Source of the DNA: Parablautia intestinalis
GTDB taxonomy: Bacteria; Bacillota; Clostridia; Lachnospirales; Lachnospiraceae
DNA length: 64,000 nucleotides
Reading direction: 5' to 3'
Assembly: GCA_003612395.1 (NCBI GenBank)
Contig: RAYQ01000001.1
Span: forward strand, 62,001 to 126,000
Below are positions 8,500-16,112 of the stretch, one piece after another. Position numbers and translations under genes: made by a program. The notes under the pieces were generated by a model. That model searched no databases. It was not told the DNA's origin and saw nothing but the letters and a program-made list of their open reading frames with translations. Numbering within the stretch: the stretch's first letter is position 1; each line of letters opens with the position of its first letter.

Positions 8500-8598
8500 A
8501 CTTATACCCCCCTCATAGCGTAAGCTTTGCTTGCGGTACTGCCACCAATAAAGATTTTGAAAGCCTTCGTCCAAACTTATGCCCCTGCATACACGAAA

Positions 8599-8652
8599 GC
8601 GTGTTTGAAAATTCACTCCCACCACCTGCCGGAAAGCAATTTTCAAACACGC
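8599..8652. repeat. Palindromic repeat element (15-bp arms, 24-base loop)
   Basis: GCGTGTTTGAAAATT (8599-8613) and its exact reverse complement (8638-8652) flank a GC-rich 24-base loop, in the gap between the GGDEF gene and the AraC/GH39 gene. The sequence is open in the AraC/GH39 frame, which gives the gene a false N-terminal extension. It looks like an interspersed repeat element; I cannot confirm copies elsewhere from this window. On the minus strand there is no U-run after it. Confidence 0.6.
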
Positions 8653-8673
8653 CCTGCGCAATAACAGCAAATA

Positions 8674-9591
8674 CTATTTTTCCCGCATCTGCTTTATATT
8701 TTCATCAGCCCATACCACCTGGTTTCGGCCAAATTTTTTAGCGTCATAAAGCATGGCATCTGCAATTTTTAAATAAAAGTCATAAGAACTGTCCTCTTTC
8801 GGAATTATGGTAACGCCGCCAATACTGATGGTAACCCATTCCGATACCGAGGGATTATGGGGAATATGTAGATTCTCTACTGCCTGCCGTATTTTTTTCA
8901 GATGTTCAAATGCTTTCTCCGAATCATCCCCCATCAAAAATGCTACAAATTCTTCTCCCCCATAGCGGGCAAAAAAATCTGTACTGCGTTTAAAATAGGA
9001 AGAAACCTCTTTGGCAACGGCAGCAATAACCTTATCTCCTGCCGGATGTCCGAAAGTATCGTTATACAGTTTAAACCTGTCAATGTCAAACATACAGACA
9101 GAAAAAGGAACTTTCAGTCTGGTGGCCTCTTTCCACCTTGTAACGCTGCACAGATCATGCTGCCTGCGGTTTGCAACGCCTGTCAGCTGATCTGTTTTGG
9201 ACTGGTACTCAATTTGTTTCCGGTAATTATATAGCTTGATATGGGTATTTACTCTTGCTTTTACAATCAATTCGTGAAACGGCTTAACAATATAATCTAC
9301 CGCACCTAATATAAGTCCCTTCTGCTCACTCTCCACGTCAGAAAGGCTGGTAATTAAAATGACCGGAACGCTTTGGGTAATAATCTCCTCCTGCAGCTTT
9401 TTCAGCAATGTAAACCCGTCCATTCCGGGCATAACTACATCCAGTAAAATCAGAGAAAAAGTATCGGTACTTGCCTGATATAACCCGTCCTCCGGTGTCT
9501 GCGCAACCGTAATGTCATACTCATCGCCCAGAATATCTTTTAAATGCGCTGCCTGCAGAGGGCTGTCGTCAACAATCAAAATTTTCTCCAT
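8674..9591 (-). CDS. PleD-like response regulator with GGDEF (diguanylate cyclase) domain
   Basis: A 305-residue protein with an N-terminal receiver domain (phosphorylated Asp51 in LILLDVVMPGMDG, Lys103 in VKPF) and a C-terminal GGDEF domain (SKTDQLTGVANRR, FDIDRFKLYNDTFGH, active-site GGEEF at 211-215). The RSTD at 202-205, five residues before GGEEF, is a product-inhibition site (RxxD), so the enzyme should be active and feedback controlled. It makes cyclic di-GMP from two GTP when its receiver is phosphorylated. No cognate kinase lies nearby. It ends 20 bases before the repeat element ahead of the AraC/GH39 gene. RBS GGAGTAAAG precedes the ATG. Confidence 0.93.
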   Translation of the reverse strand: MEKILIVDDSPLQAAHLKDILGDEYDITVAQTPEDGLYQASTDTFSLILLDVVMPGMDGFTLLKKLQEEIITQSVPVILITSLSDVESEQKGLILGAVDYIVKPFHELIVKARVNTHIKLYNYRKQIEYQSKTDQLTGVANRRQHDLCSVTRWKEATRLKVPFSVCMFDIDRFKLYNDTFGHPAGDKVIAAVAKEVSSYFKRSTDFFARYGGEEFVAFLMGDDSEKAFEHLKKIRQAVENLHIPHNPSVSEWVTISIGGVTIIPKEDSSYDFYLKIADAMLYDAKKFGRNQVVWADENIKQMREK

Positions 9592-10035
9592 AGCTTTACT
9601 CCTTATCTATTTTTGATCATTACTTTTTCGTGAAGCTTTTGTTCTTTTATGCTTCGGGTGTGCGAGTAAATATTTATTCACTTTATAATTAAAAACTCAC
9701 TTTCTAATATAAAAATTTAAGCATTCAAAAACTATCGCTGCCAGATCCCGGCCGCTTAGTTTTCTTTAAAATTATACACCACTTTAACCCTGTTTACAAT
9801 AACTTTTTCCTCATGCCAGGCAGAGAAAACCCTATCACGATTTGCTTAAAAATTAATCACGAATTGTTGCGCGCTTTTTTAATTAAAATAAAAAACCTGC
9901 CCTGTCATGGTACAAAAAAGTAAAAAAAACTGCCTTTAATATGGACAAAAAAATAATCTTCTATGCTACAATTTAAGAGCAATATTTTTTATAAAGCATT
10001 ATTCACAGAGATTAAAGCAAGAAAGGATTAAATTT
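9592..10035. other. Divergent promoter region without a gene
   Basis: This 444-base AT-rich gap separates the minus-strand GGDEF gene from the plus-strand Nif3-like gene. It holds the paired repeats at 9834-9866. Downstream of them TAAAAT (9884-9889) and TGGACA ... TACAAT (9942-9972, 19-base spacer) are weak promoter-like sequences. No RNA gene or ORF was recognised. Confidence 0.6.
9834..9866 (+). promoter_or_regulatory. Paired direct repeats, candidate AraC/GH39 regulator site (Nif3-like gene)
   Basis: ATCACGATTTG (9834-9844) and ATCACGAATTG (9856-9866) are direct repeats 22 bases apart, facing the gene at 10,036. Sequence, spacing and orientation match the pair at 5966-5998. The second repeat ends 170 bases before the ATG, the same distance as at the esterase gene. 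Confidence 0.6.
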
Positions 10036-10857
10036 ATGGGAAATTGGACAGTACAGCGGATAATTGACAAAATTCTTCTTGACATGTGCGGCGGACCTAA
10101 GATCAGCCCTACATGCGACATTATTTCTATCGGAAGCCCTGACACCATTGTAACGGGGGTTGCGACCACTTTTATGGCTACCTTTGATGTCATTAAGGAG
10201 GCCGTAAGGCAGGGGAAAAACTTTATTATCACCCATGAACCCACCTGGTTTAACGGAATGGATCAGACCGATTGGTGTGAAAATGACAGCATCTATCTGG
10301 CCAAAAAAAAATATCTGGAAGATAACGGCGTAACTATCTGGCGCCTGCACGATCATATGCATATGGGATCTGAGACAGATTATATCTATAAGGGGCTGAT
10401 AGAAGAATTGGGATGGCGCAATTATCTGCAAAAAGACGAGCCCCAGCCATGGATTTATGAAATTCCACACACCACCCTCCGGGCACTGGCAGATGAATTT
10501 AAGAAAATTTTTCATATGGATACCATTCAGATTATCGGTTCTCCTGATATGGAAGTAAAAAGAGTCGGTATTTTGGTAGGCGGCGGAAGCCTGGGGCTTG
10601 GCGTTGAAGTAATGCCAATGCAGGTTATGGAGCGGGATCGTCTGGATTTGATGGTGGTTGGCGATATCACCGAATGGACTATCTGCGCTTACTTAAATGA
10701 TGCTTATCAGATGGGCTTTAATAAAGGAATGCTCACATTAGGCCATGAGCGCAGCGAAGAATTTGGCATGAAGTATATGGAAAAGTGGCTCAAGGAAAGG
10801 TTTACGGATTTTCCAATTGCCTTTATTGATGCCAAAGAGCCTTTCCGGTATCTGTAA
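10036..10857 (+). CDS. Nif3-like dinuclear-metal protein
   Basis: A 273-residue cytoplasmic protein of the Nif3/YqfO family (GTP cyclohydrolase I type 2-like). Family marks are GVATTFMATFDVIKEAV, the metal-ligand stretch FIITHEPTWF, HDHMHMG, and the C-terminal TLGHERSEEFGMKYMEKWL with the His and Glu that hold the two metals. These proteins form hexameric rings with a di-metal site; the true reaction is unsettled in most bacteria. The ribosome site AGAAAGGA precedes the ATG. It stands alone on the plus strand, and shares candidate regulator repeats with the esterase-symporter operon, so this copy may be a sugar-linked hydrolase rather than the housekeeping one. That role is inference. Confidence 0.85.
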   Translation: MGNWTVQRIIDKILLDMCGGPKISPTCDIISIGSPDTIVTGVATTFMATFDVIKEAVRQGKNFIITHEPTWFNGMDQTDWCENDSIYLAKKKYLEDNGVTIWRLHDHMHMGSETDYIYKGLIEELGWRNYLQKDEPQPWIYEIPHTTLRALADEFKKIFHMDTIQIIGSPDMEVKRVGILVGGGSLGLGVEVMPMQVMERDRLDLMVVGDITEWTICAYLNDAYQMGFNKGMLTLGHERSEEFGMKYMEKWLKERFTDFPIAFIDAKEPFRYL

Positions 10858-10903
10858 AACCAATTTGGTGCCTCATCTGCCTGCGACAGGATTTTTGACT
10901 ATT

Positions 10904-10937
10904 GGCAGCGCCGGGAAAATCTTTTTCCGGCGCTGTC
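10904..10937 (+). terminator. Terminator after the Nif3-like gene
   Basis: GGCAGCGCCGG and CCGGCGCTGTC pair around a 12-base loop, followed by CTTTCG on the plus strand. It lies 47 bases past the stop. Confidence 0.65.
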
Positions 10938-10948
10938 CTTTCGTGCAG

Positions 10949-10976
10949 TCAAAAACCCCGCAGCCTGCTACGGGGC
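10949..10976 (-). terminator. Terminator after the tannase operon
   Basis: On the minus strand CCCCG, a 10-base loop and CGGGG are followed by TTTTTG, 50 bases beyond the stop of the tannase gene. It closes the long minus-strand gallate block and faces the plus-strand Nif3-like gene terminator. Confidence 0.75.
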
Positions 10977-11024
10977 ATCAAACTTGTGATGCAGCAGAAC
11001 TACGGGATATTTGGCCAAAGCCTC

Positions 11025-12422
11025 TCATCTGCAAATTTCATCAATCCAGGCAAACAATTCCTCCAAATCATAGTCTCCTGCATGGGGCATATCCCAGGGA
11101 GAATGATAATCCACATCAAAACCGCAGTTTTGCAGTTTAAGTGTAAGCATGGCCGAAACAGCAAGAGACGTATCCCTGTCACGTTCTCCATGCCGGATTC
11201 TAAAGTGCTTTGCCGTAGCCGCTCCCTCCTCCTCAACATAATACATGGGATTCATCATTTTAACTGTTATCTCCTCCGCCATACTTCCGCCTGCAAGACT
11301 GTTCTCCCTGCTGTATTTTGTAAAATGACGGCAGTTCGTAGTCTCATTTCCAAACAGATCATTTTCAGGGCTGTCCATTGTAAGGTCGTCAAAGGCAGGC
11401 GCTGTTTTCATCCTTGTAATATCCCTGACATATTCTTCAAAATCCATATCCGATGCTATACCGTTTTCTACGGACAGCCATGTCTTATTCGATAAATCTT
11501 CCCCTTTGTCAAGGACTTTTTGTGCGGAAGCAAGAACGATCTTTTTCATATATTCCTTAAAGCTTCCCTCACCTTTTTCATCCAGTGTCAAAGGATTTCC
11601 CTCTTCATCATGCAGCTTCAGACTATTTAAATAAGAAGGAAACAGCGCCGCTTCTTCCCCGGAAGCTTTTATCTGCACTTCGCTCATCTGTCCGTCTACC
11701 GGCGTAAAGGAAGGCCTCCCTCCCTCGTTCATGTGCATGTTCATTCTGTGATAATCATTCACTCCCTGAAACTGCCATTCATAAGCCATATCTGCATGCT
11801 CAAGATTGATAATCGGACAATAACAGGAAGCGCCAAAAACATCGTCTCTTTCCATTGCCGCTCCGAGGGCTGCAAGAGAGGGCTCGTAATCGGCATGATT
11901 GCCCGTGGTTCCCATCAGAGCAGAAAGCGCGCCTCCTGCGCTGGTTCCGTTTGTAATGATTTTGTTTACATCTCCGGGAATCTCCCCTGCAAAATGACGC
12001 AGGTACCGGACAGCCGCTTTATAATCCACAATACAGGCCGGCGCTTTTCCATTATAAAGCCCCTTTTCGTCCTTCTGTATCCGTCCTCTGACAGCGGGAA
12101 CCGCCACCACATAACCGTGCGCAAGAGCTCTGAAAATGGTGTTTGCCTTATCCGGCTCAAATTTGCTGTAAGCCGGTTCTTCCAAATCTCCCGGCATATA
12201 CCCACCTACGTAATTGGGCATAAAAACAGGCGCGCTGTCAATCTTATATCCATTTATCTGACCGCCTTCATAATAAATTTCAGGTGCAAAAATATGCATC
12301 TGCTGATATGCCGGATTTACAGGCTTTTCTACATAAACCAAATTCATAAATGCCCGATAACGAATCGTCTCATTTTCCAGTGTCAGATCCTTTATCACAT
12401 ATTTTTTTTCGTCAAAATTCAT
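11025..12422 (-). CDS. Tannase (tannin acyl hydrolase, bacterial subtype like L. plantarum tannase)
   Basis: About 465 residues, no signal peptide, so cytoplasmic. The serine-hydrolase motif GTSAGG holds the nucleophile Ser161. The C-terminal RDRDTS (Asp415) and MPHAGDYD (His447) supply the acid and base. Counting from the upstream ATG at 12434, Asp and His fall at 419 and 451, the positions known for the 469-residue L. plantarum enzyme, and the Ser is two residues off (165 against 163). The enzyme splits galloyl esters such as methyl gallate or galloyl glucose into gallate and an alcohol. It follows lpdD by about 20-30 bases in the same operon, so its product feeds the decarboxylase. I chose the ATG at 12422 because GGGGA lies 5 bases before it; 12434 is possible. 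Confidence 0.9.
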   Translation of the reverse strand: MNFDEKKYVIKDLTLENETIRYRAFMNLVYVEKPVNPAYQQMHIFAPEIYYEGGQINGYKIDSAPVFMPNYVGGYMPGDLEEPAYSKFEPDKANTIFRALAHGYVVAVPAVRGRIQKDEKGLYNGKAPACIVDYKAAVRYLRHFAGEIPGDVNKIITNGTSAGGALSALMGTTGNHADYEPSLAALGAAMERDDVFGASCYCPIINLEHADMAYEWQFQGVNDYHRMNMHMNEGGRPSFTPVDGQMSEVQIKASGEEAALFPSYLNSLKLHDEEGNPLTLDEKGEGSFKEYMKKIVLASAQKVLDKGEDLSNKTWLSVENGIASDMDFEEYVRDITRMKTAPAFDDLTMDSPENDLFGNETTNCRHFTKYSRENSLAGGSMAEEITVKMMNPMYYVEEEGAATAKHFRIRHGERDRDTSLAVSAMLTLKLQNCGFDVDYHSPWDMPHAGDYDLEELFAWIDEICR

Positions 12423-12453
12423 ATTGTTCCCCATGCCTTTCCATATTCAAAAC

Positions 12454-12801
12454 CTAAATCATATCCTTTACAGCCAAAAGCACCTCGTCTATCTGCTTCT
12501 TCGTAATATTATCCACATGGAAACCGCCTGTACAGACCGTTACTTTATTTTCTCTTCTGGCCATTTCCTCCGCCATATATCTGCATATAGCCTCATCCTT
12601 ATGTCCCGTCATATTCAGTACGGAGGACGTAACGCCAGTCTTTTTGCTGCCTGTAAGAGACGGCCTTGGAATTGCAAGAACCGTACATCCAAGATGAGGC
12701 TTTTCACCTCCTGTCAACAGTAAATGCAAATCCTCCCCCACATCCGTTATTTTAAGTGTCAGATCTCCAAAGGAAAGCGATCTCTTTATAGTCCGTTCCA
12801 T
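12454..12801 (-). CDS. lpdD: LpdD-like accessory subunit of gallate decarboxylase
   Basis: A 115-residue cytoplasmic protein (GDLTLKITDVGEDLHLLLTG, then PHLGCTVLAIPRPSL, and ICRYMAEEMARRENKVTVCTGGFHVDNIT). The conserved small partner LpdD of hydroxyarylic-acid decarboxylases has this size and this place. It is thought to help the UbiD-type enzyme with its prenylated flavin cofactor. Its start overlaps the end of lpdB by 16 bases, so translation is coupled. The identification rests on length, gene order and the match to remembered family features; the gene order lpdC-lpdB-lpdD is unusually compact compared with L. plantarum, where lpdC lies apart from lpdB. Confidence 0.8.
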   Translation of the reverse strand: MERTIKRSLSFGDLTLKITDVGEDLHLLLTGGEKPHLGCTVLAIPRPSLTGSKKTGVTSSVLNMTGHKDEAICRYMAEEMARRENKVTVCTGGFHVDNITKKQIDEVLLAVKDMI

Positions 12802-13358
12802 CTTCGGTACTCCTTCGCTTCAATTCCAAAAGGGGCAAGCAGCTTAGCAGCCATATGATAAACCATATCCTCAATCTGCTCCGGATGATGATAAAAGGTC
12901 ATCATAAGCGGAATAATCCACACATCGGGCAGCTTTGAAAGCTCATAAAGATTTCGCAGATGAACAGGGCTTAAAGGCGTTTCCCTTACGCCAAGAGCCA
13001 GCGTCCTGTGTTCCTTAATGGTTACATCCGCTGTCCGAAGAAGCAGATTGTCCGTATATCCGCTGCAAATTCCGGCTGCCGTTTTCATGCTGCAGGGCAC
13101 AATCACCATTCCCGCCGTCCTGAAAGTTCCGCTTGCCGGCCCCGCTCCGATTTCGTCAGGAGAAAAAACATAATCCGCATACTTTTCATATTCTTCCGGC
13201 TGCTTTCCTGTCTCATGAACAAGGGTCAGTCTGGCATTGTCGCTCATAATCAGACAAGAGGCAAAATCCGTCTCACCGGAAATAATTTTCAGACAGGCTC
13301 CCAACACAGGAAAGCCGCTGGCCCCCGAAGCTCCCAGGATAATTTTCTTTTTTTTCAT
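12786..13358 (-). CDS. lpdB: UbiX-type flavin prenyltransferase (LpdB)
   Basis: A 190-residue flavoprotein with the UbiX/Pad1 marks: LGASGASGFPVLGACL at the N-terminus for FMN binding, MVIVPCSMKTAAGICSGYTDNLL, then RTADVTIKEHRTLALGVRETPLS, which binds phosphate and dimethylallyl phosphate. It attaches a prenyl group to FMN to make the prenyl-FMN cofactor that the UbiD-type enzyme encoded just upstream needs. It lies 62 bases after lpdC and overlaps lpdD. The length agrees with L. plantarum LpdB. The start follows GAAGATAAGG. Confidence 0.92.
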   Translation of the reverse strand: MKKKKIILGASGASGFPVLGACLKIISGETDFASCLIMSDNARLTLVHETGKQPEEYEKYADYVFSPDEIGAGPASGTFRTAGMVIVPCSMKTAAGICSGYTDNLLLRTADVTIKEHRTLALGVRETPLSPVHLRNLYELSKLPDVWIIPLMMTFYHHPEQIEDMVYHMAAKLLAPFGIEAKEYRRWNGL

Positions 13359-13420
13359 CCTTATCTTCTTTCTCCCTCCGATGTCCCATCGTCAAAACAA
13401 GCGCTTTTAAACGTATGCGC

Positions 13421-14911
13421 TTAGCAAAGTCCTTTTGGTTCTGCAAATTCCGTCCACTTTTTTGTATCTACCTCCATGAAATCAGCCCTCTTAAACCGCT
13501 CTTTCTGTTCAAAGGGAACCGTGCAGTCGAAAATCGCCTTACAGGCAACTCCTCTTGCTCTGATATGCCCGGAATACTCCGGTCCGTTGGAAGGATCCAG
13601 CGGATGGCACTGCACACCGGGTATAGGTATCATATCAATATCCGCCTGAAACCTGGTGGTCATTGCCCACATAACATCCTTCATATCAAAGCAGTCTACA
13701 TCTTCATCCACAAGAAAAACATGTTTCAGCTCCGCAAATGCGCTGAAAGCCAAAAGCGCTGCCTGCCGCTGTCTTCCCTCATCCGATGGAACCGACTTTT
13801 TAAACTGCATAACCGCAATGTATTTTCCCCCGCCCGATGAGGCGCAGTAGACATTTAACAGTTTTCCCGGCATGGCCTTTTCCACCATTCCGAGGATGCT
13901 TGCCTCCGTAGGGATCCCCGCCATGGACACATGTTCCTCGCTGGGGCCTATGCAGGTCTGCATAACAGGATTTTTGCGCGTTGTCACCGCCTTTACCTTA
14001 ATCACCGGAAGGCTTTTATTGGCAGGTCCGCAGTATCCCGGGAATTCCGGCATAGCCTTTCCCGTATTGGAATTCTGATCTTCCCGCACCCTTACACCGG
14101 GAAGAATTTCTCCCTCAATCACATACTCCGCATTGGCAATTGCTTTTTCCTGAATGGTCAGGCACCGGGCCAGTTCCACCGGTTTCTTACGGATGGCCCC
14201 TGCTATCTGCAGTTCGTCAAAGCCAAGAGGCGTGGTGGGCGGTTCGAAACAGGAGGCAATTTCAATGGCGGGATCTACTCCTATGCTGATAGAAATGGGC
14301 AGCGCCTTTCCCTCTTCCTCCGCTTTTTGCCGGAAATAATCAATATGGCGTACCCCCGGCTGCAAAAAGATAGAAATTTCATCCTTTGACTGCAGACACA
14401 TGCGGTGAATGGTCACATCAGATTCACCTGTTTCCGGATCTGAGGCATAGCACATCCCCAGTGTTATATAAGGTCCTGCATCCTCCGGTGTATTGGTGGG
14501 AGCTGGCAAAAGCTTTCTGATGTCAAACCCTTCCTCCTCGGCCAGATACACCACCTCCTGGCACCTGGCCTTTTCATTCGGTATCACAATCGGCGGGATA
14601 GGATTTTTTACGCTGTCCTTTAACAAAAATCCAAGCCTTTCAGGCTCGCAGCCAAGCAGCATTCCCACCCGTTTTCTGCTTGCAAGAAGCCCGATGGCCA
14701 CCTTGGCATCCGGATGCCCCTTAACATTGCGAAACAGCATGGCAGGCCCTTCTTTTGTGGGCCTTATCACCGTTCCCCCGGCTCCCACATGGCGGTAAAC
14801 CCCTGCAATCTCCGCCACAGGGTCCGCCTCCGTATCCGTCTCTATAAGCTGTCCTTCCCGCTCCCGAATAAACGCAAGCGCTCCTCTCAAATCTTCAATT
14901 TGCTCTTTCAT
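13421..14911 (-). CDS. lpdC: UbiD-family decarboxylase, probable gallate decarboxylase (LpdC)
   Basis: A 496-residue UbiD-type enzyme. Family marks are PAPTNTPEDAGPYITLGMCYASDPETG, the ISISIGVDPAIEIASCF strand, FDELQIAGAIRKKPVEL, AEYVIEGEI and the HVFLVDEDVDCFDMKDVMWAMTTRF region. It uses prenyl-FMN from LpdB to remove CO2 from an aromatic acid. With a tannase and lpdD in the same operon, gallate to pyrogallol (or protocatechuate to catechol) is the best guess; the L. plantarum counterpart is 490 residues. GGAGG and GAGGG precede the ATG. It follows the ribose-type permease by 110 bases without a terminator, so it is probably transcribed with the importer. Confidence 0.9.
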   Translation of the reverse strand: MKEQIEDLRGALAFIREREGQLIETDTEADPVAEIAGVYRHVGAGGTVIRPTKEGPAMLFRNVKGHPDAKVAIGLLASRKRVGMLLGCEPERLGFLLKDSVKNPIPPIVIPNEKARCQEVVYLAEEEGFDIRKLLPAPTNTPEDAGPYITLGMCYASDPETGESDVTIHRMCLQSKDEISIFLQPGVRHIDYFRQKAEEEGKALPISISIGVDPAIEIASCFEPPTTPLGFDELQIAGAIRKKPVELARCLTIQEKAIANAEYVIEGEILPGVRVREDQNSNTGKAMPEFPGYCGPANKSLPVIKVKAVTTRKNPVMQTCIGPSEEHVSMAGIPTEASILGMVEKAMPGKLLNVYCASSGGGKYIAVMQFKKSVPSDEGRQRQAALLAFSAFAELKHVFLVDEDVDCFDMKDVMWAMTTRFQADIDMIPIPGVQCHPLDPSNGPEYSGHIRARGVACKAIFDCTVPFEQKERFKRADFMEVDTKKWTEFAEPKGLC

Positions 14912-15021
14912 TCTAATCCCTCATGCCTCCAACCTAATAACCATGCTTCCTTCCTGCTCCGGATAAACCATTGCCCTGTAAAATGCCTGGCACTGCTGCT
15001 TTTTTACAGATGTAAATAAAC

Positions 15022-16005
15022 TTATTCAGCCCTGGCTTCCTTCCTCTTATTAGCTGCAATGGCCCTCCTCTTAATCTGAAAAGCGTCAAACCACATCACC
15101 AGCAGCATAATAGACCCTTTTGCAATATACTGGTAATAGGTATTCAGCCCTGCAAGCTGCATTCCGTTTGCTAAAAGCCCCATGATCAGAACACCTGCAA
15201 TACAGTTGGCTATCTTGCCGTCACCGCCCCGGACAGACACGCCGCCTACAAGAACGCCGGTCATAATCGTAATTTCCGTACCTGCCGCCGTGCTTGCCGC
15301 TGCCGCTCCCACTCTGGAAGTCAGAATAAGCGCTCCAAGCCCACAGAAAAATCCTGCCACGCAGCCAATAACATATTTCATCCTTTTTACATTAATTCCT
15401 GCCAGCCGCGCTGCCGCCTCATTCCCTCCAAGAGCAAAGACATAGCGGCCAAAGTATGTGCGGCTCATGACAAAGCTCATTACCACCCCGAACACAATCA
15501 TAATAATGGTTGCCCAGGTCAGGCTGGGATGCAGAACCGTTCCCTGCCCCAGGATTTTAAAAGAATCCGGCAGTCCGGAAATGGTCTTTGAATTGGTAAT
15601 TACATAGGCAATTCCCTGATACACAGTACTAAGACCAATGGAAATAAAAATTCTCGGAAGCTGCAGGAGCTGTTCTAACAAGGTTCCAAGGGCTCCAAAA
15701 AGAATACTGATTGCAATGGTAATAAGGAAAGCCACCAGAATCGGCACACCCCACAGGGTTACTAAAAGAGCGCAGATAACGCCGCAGATGCTCATCTGAT
15801 AACCTACCGCCATATCAAGCCCTCCTGACATCATAATCAGAGCGATACCATAGGTACTGATTATGATGTAGGCGTTCTGGTTCAAGATATTTAAAATATT
15901 TGTAATCGTGAAAAAATTTCTGCTGGTAAAAGAAAAGATGATGCAGATAAATACCAGCAGCACCCAGGCTAAGTTTCTTCTGCCAAAATCAACTATTTTT
16001 GCCAT
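15022..16005 (-). CDS. Ribose-type (CUT2) ABC transporter permease
   Basis: A 327-residue membrane protein with 8-10 hydrophobic segments. It carries the RbsC family marks: NILNQNAYIIISTYGIALIMMSGGLDMAVG near residues 36-65, FALGGNEAAARLAGINVKRMK near 195-215 (the EAA-like loop that meets the ATPase) and GVLVGGVSVRGG ... VLIMGLLANGMQLAG. It forms the channel of the importer with the ATPase (16113) and binding protein (17700). CUT2 systems usually move monosaccharides, but its place before the gallate genes suggests a galloylated sugar, gallate or related substrate. That is inference. Confidence 0.93.
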   Translation of the reverse strand: MAKIVDFGRRNLAWVLLVFICIIFSFTSRNFFTITNILNILNQNAYIIISTYGIALIMMSGGLDMAVGYQMSICGVICALLVTLWGVPILVAFLITIAISILFGALGTLLEQLLQLPRIFISIGLSTVYQGIAYVITNSKTISGLPDSFKILGQGTVLHPSLTWATIIMIVFGVVMSFVMSRTYFGRYVFALGGNEAAARLAGINVKRMKYVIGCVAGFFCGLGALILTSRVGAAAASTAAGTEITIMTGVLVGGVSVRGGDGKIANCIAGVLIMGLLANGMQLAGLNTYYQYIAKGSIMLLVMWFDAFQIKRRAIAANKRKEARAE

Positions 16006-16112
16006 ATGATTCGATATCTCCTTTCTGAAACTTCAAAACAACATCTTCCTCAATATCATTAAGTTTAGCGTCTAAAGCCAGCCGTTAACTAAATAACATT
16101 GATAACTTTCCT

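Noticed and set aside
8500-8670. N-terminal 57 codons of the AraC/GH39 frame as protein
   Set aside because: The stretch is a palindromic repeat; a strong ribosome site precedes the TTG at 8499 at the expected domain start.
10012-10515. 167-codon minus-strand frame opposite the Nif3-like gene
   Set aside because: Antisense to a conserved metal-site protein and hydrophobic only because of the complement of its codons.
11733-12506. 257-codon plus-strand frame opposite the tannase gene
   Set aside because: It lies fully antisense to a gene with a clear catalytic triad, lacks a ribosome site and reads as unstructured, basic and Cys/His-rich sequence.
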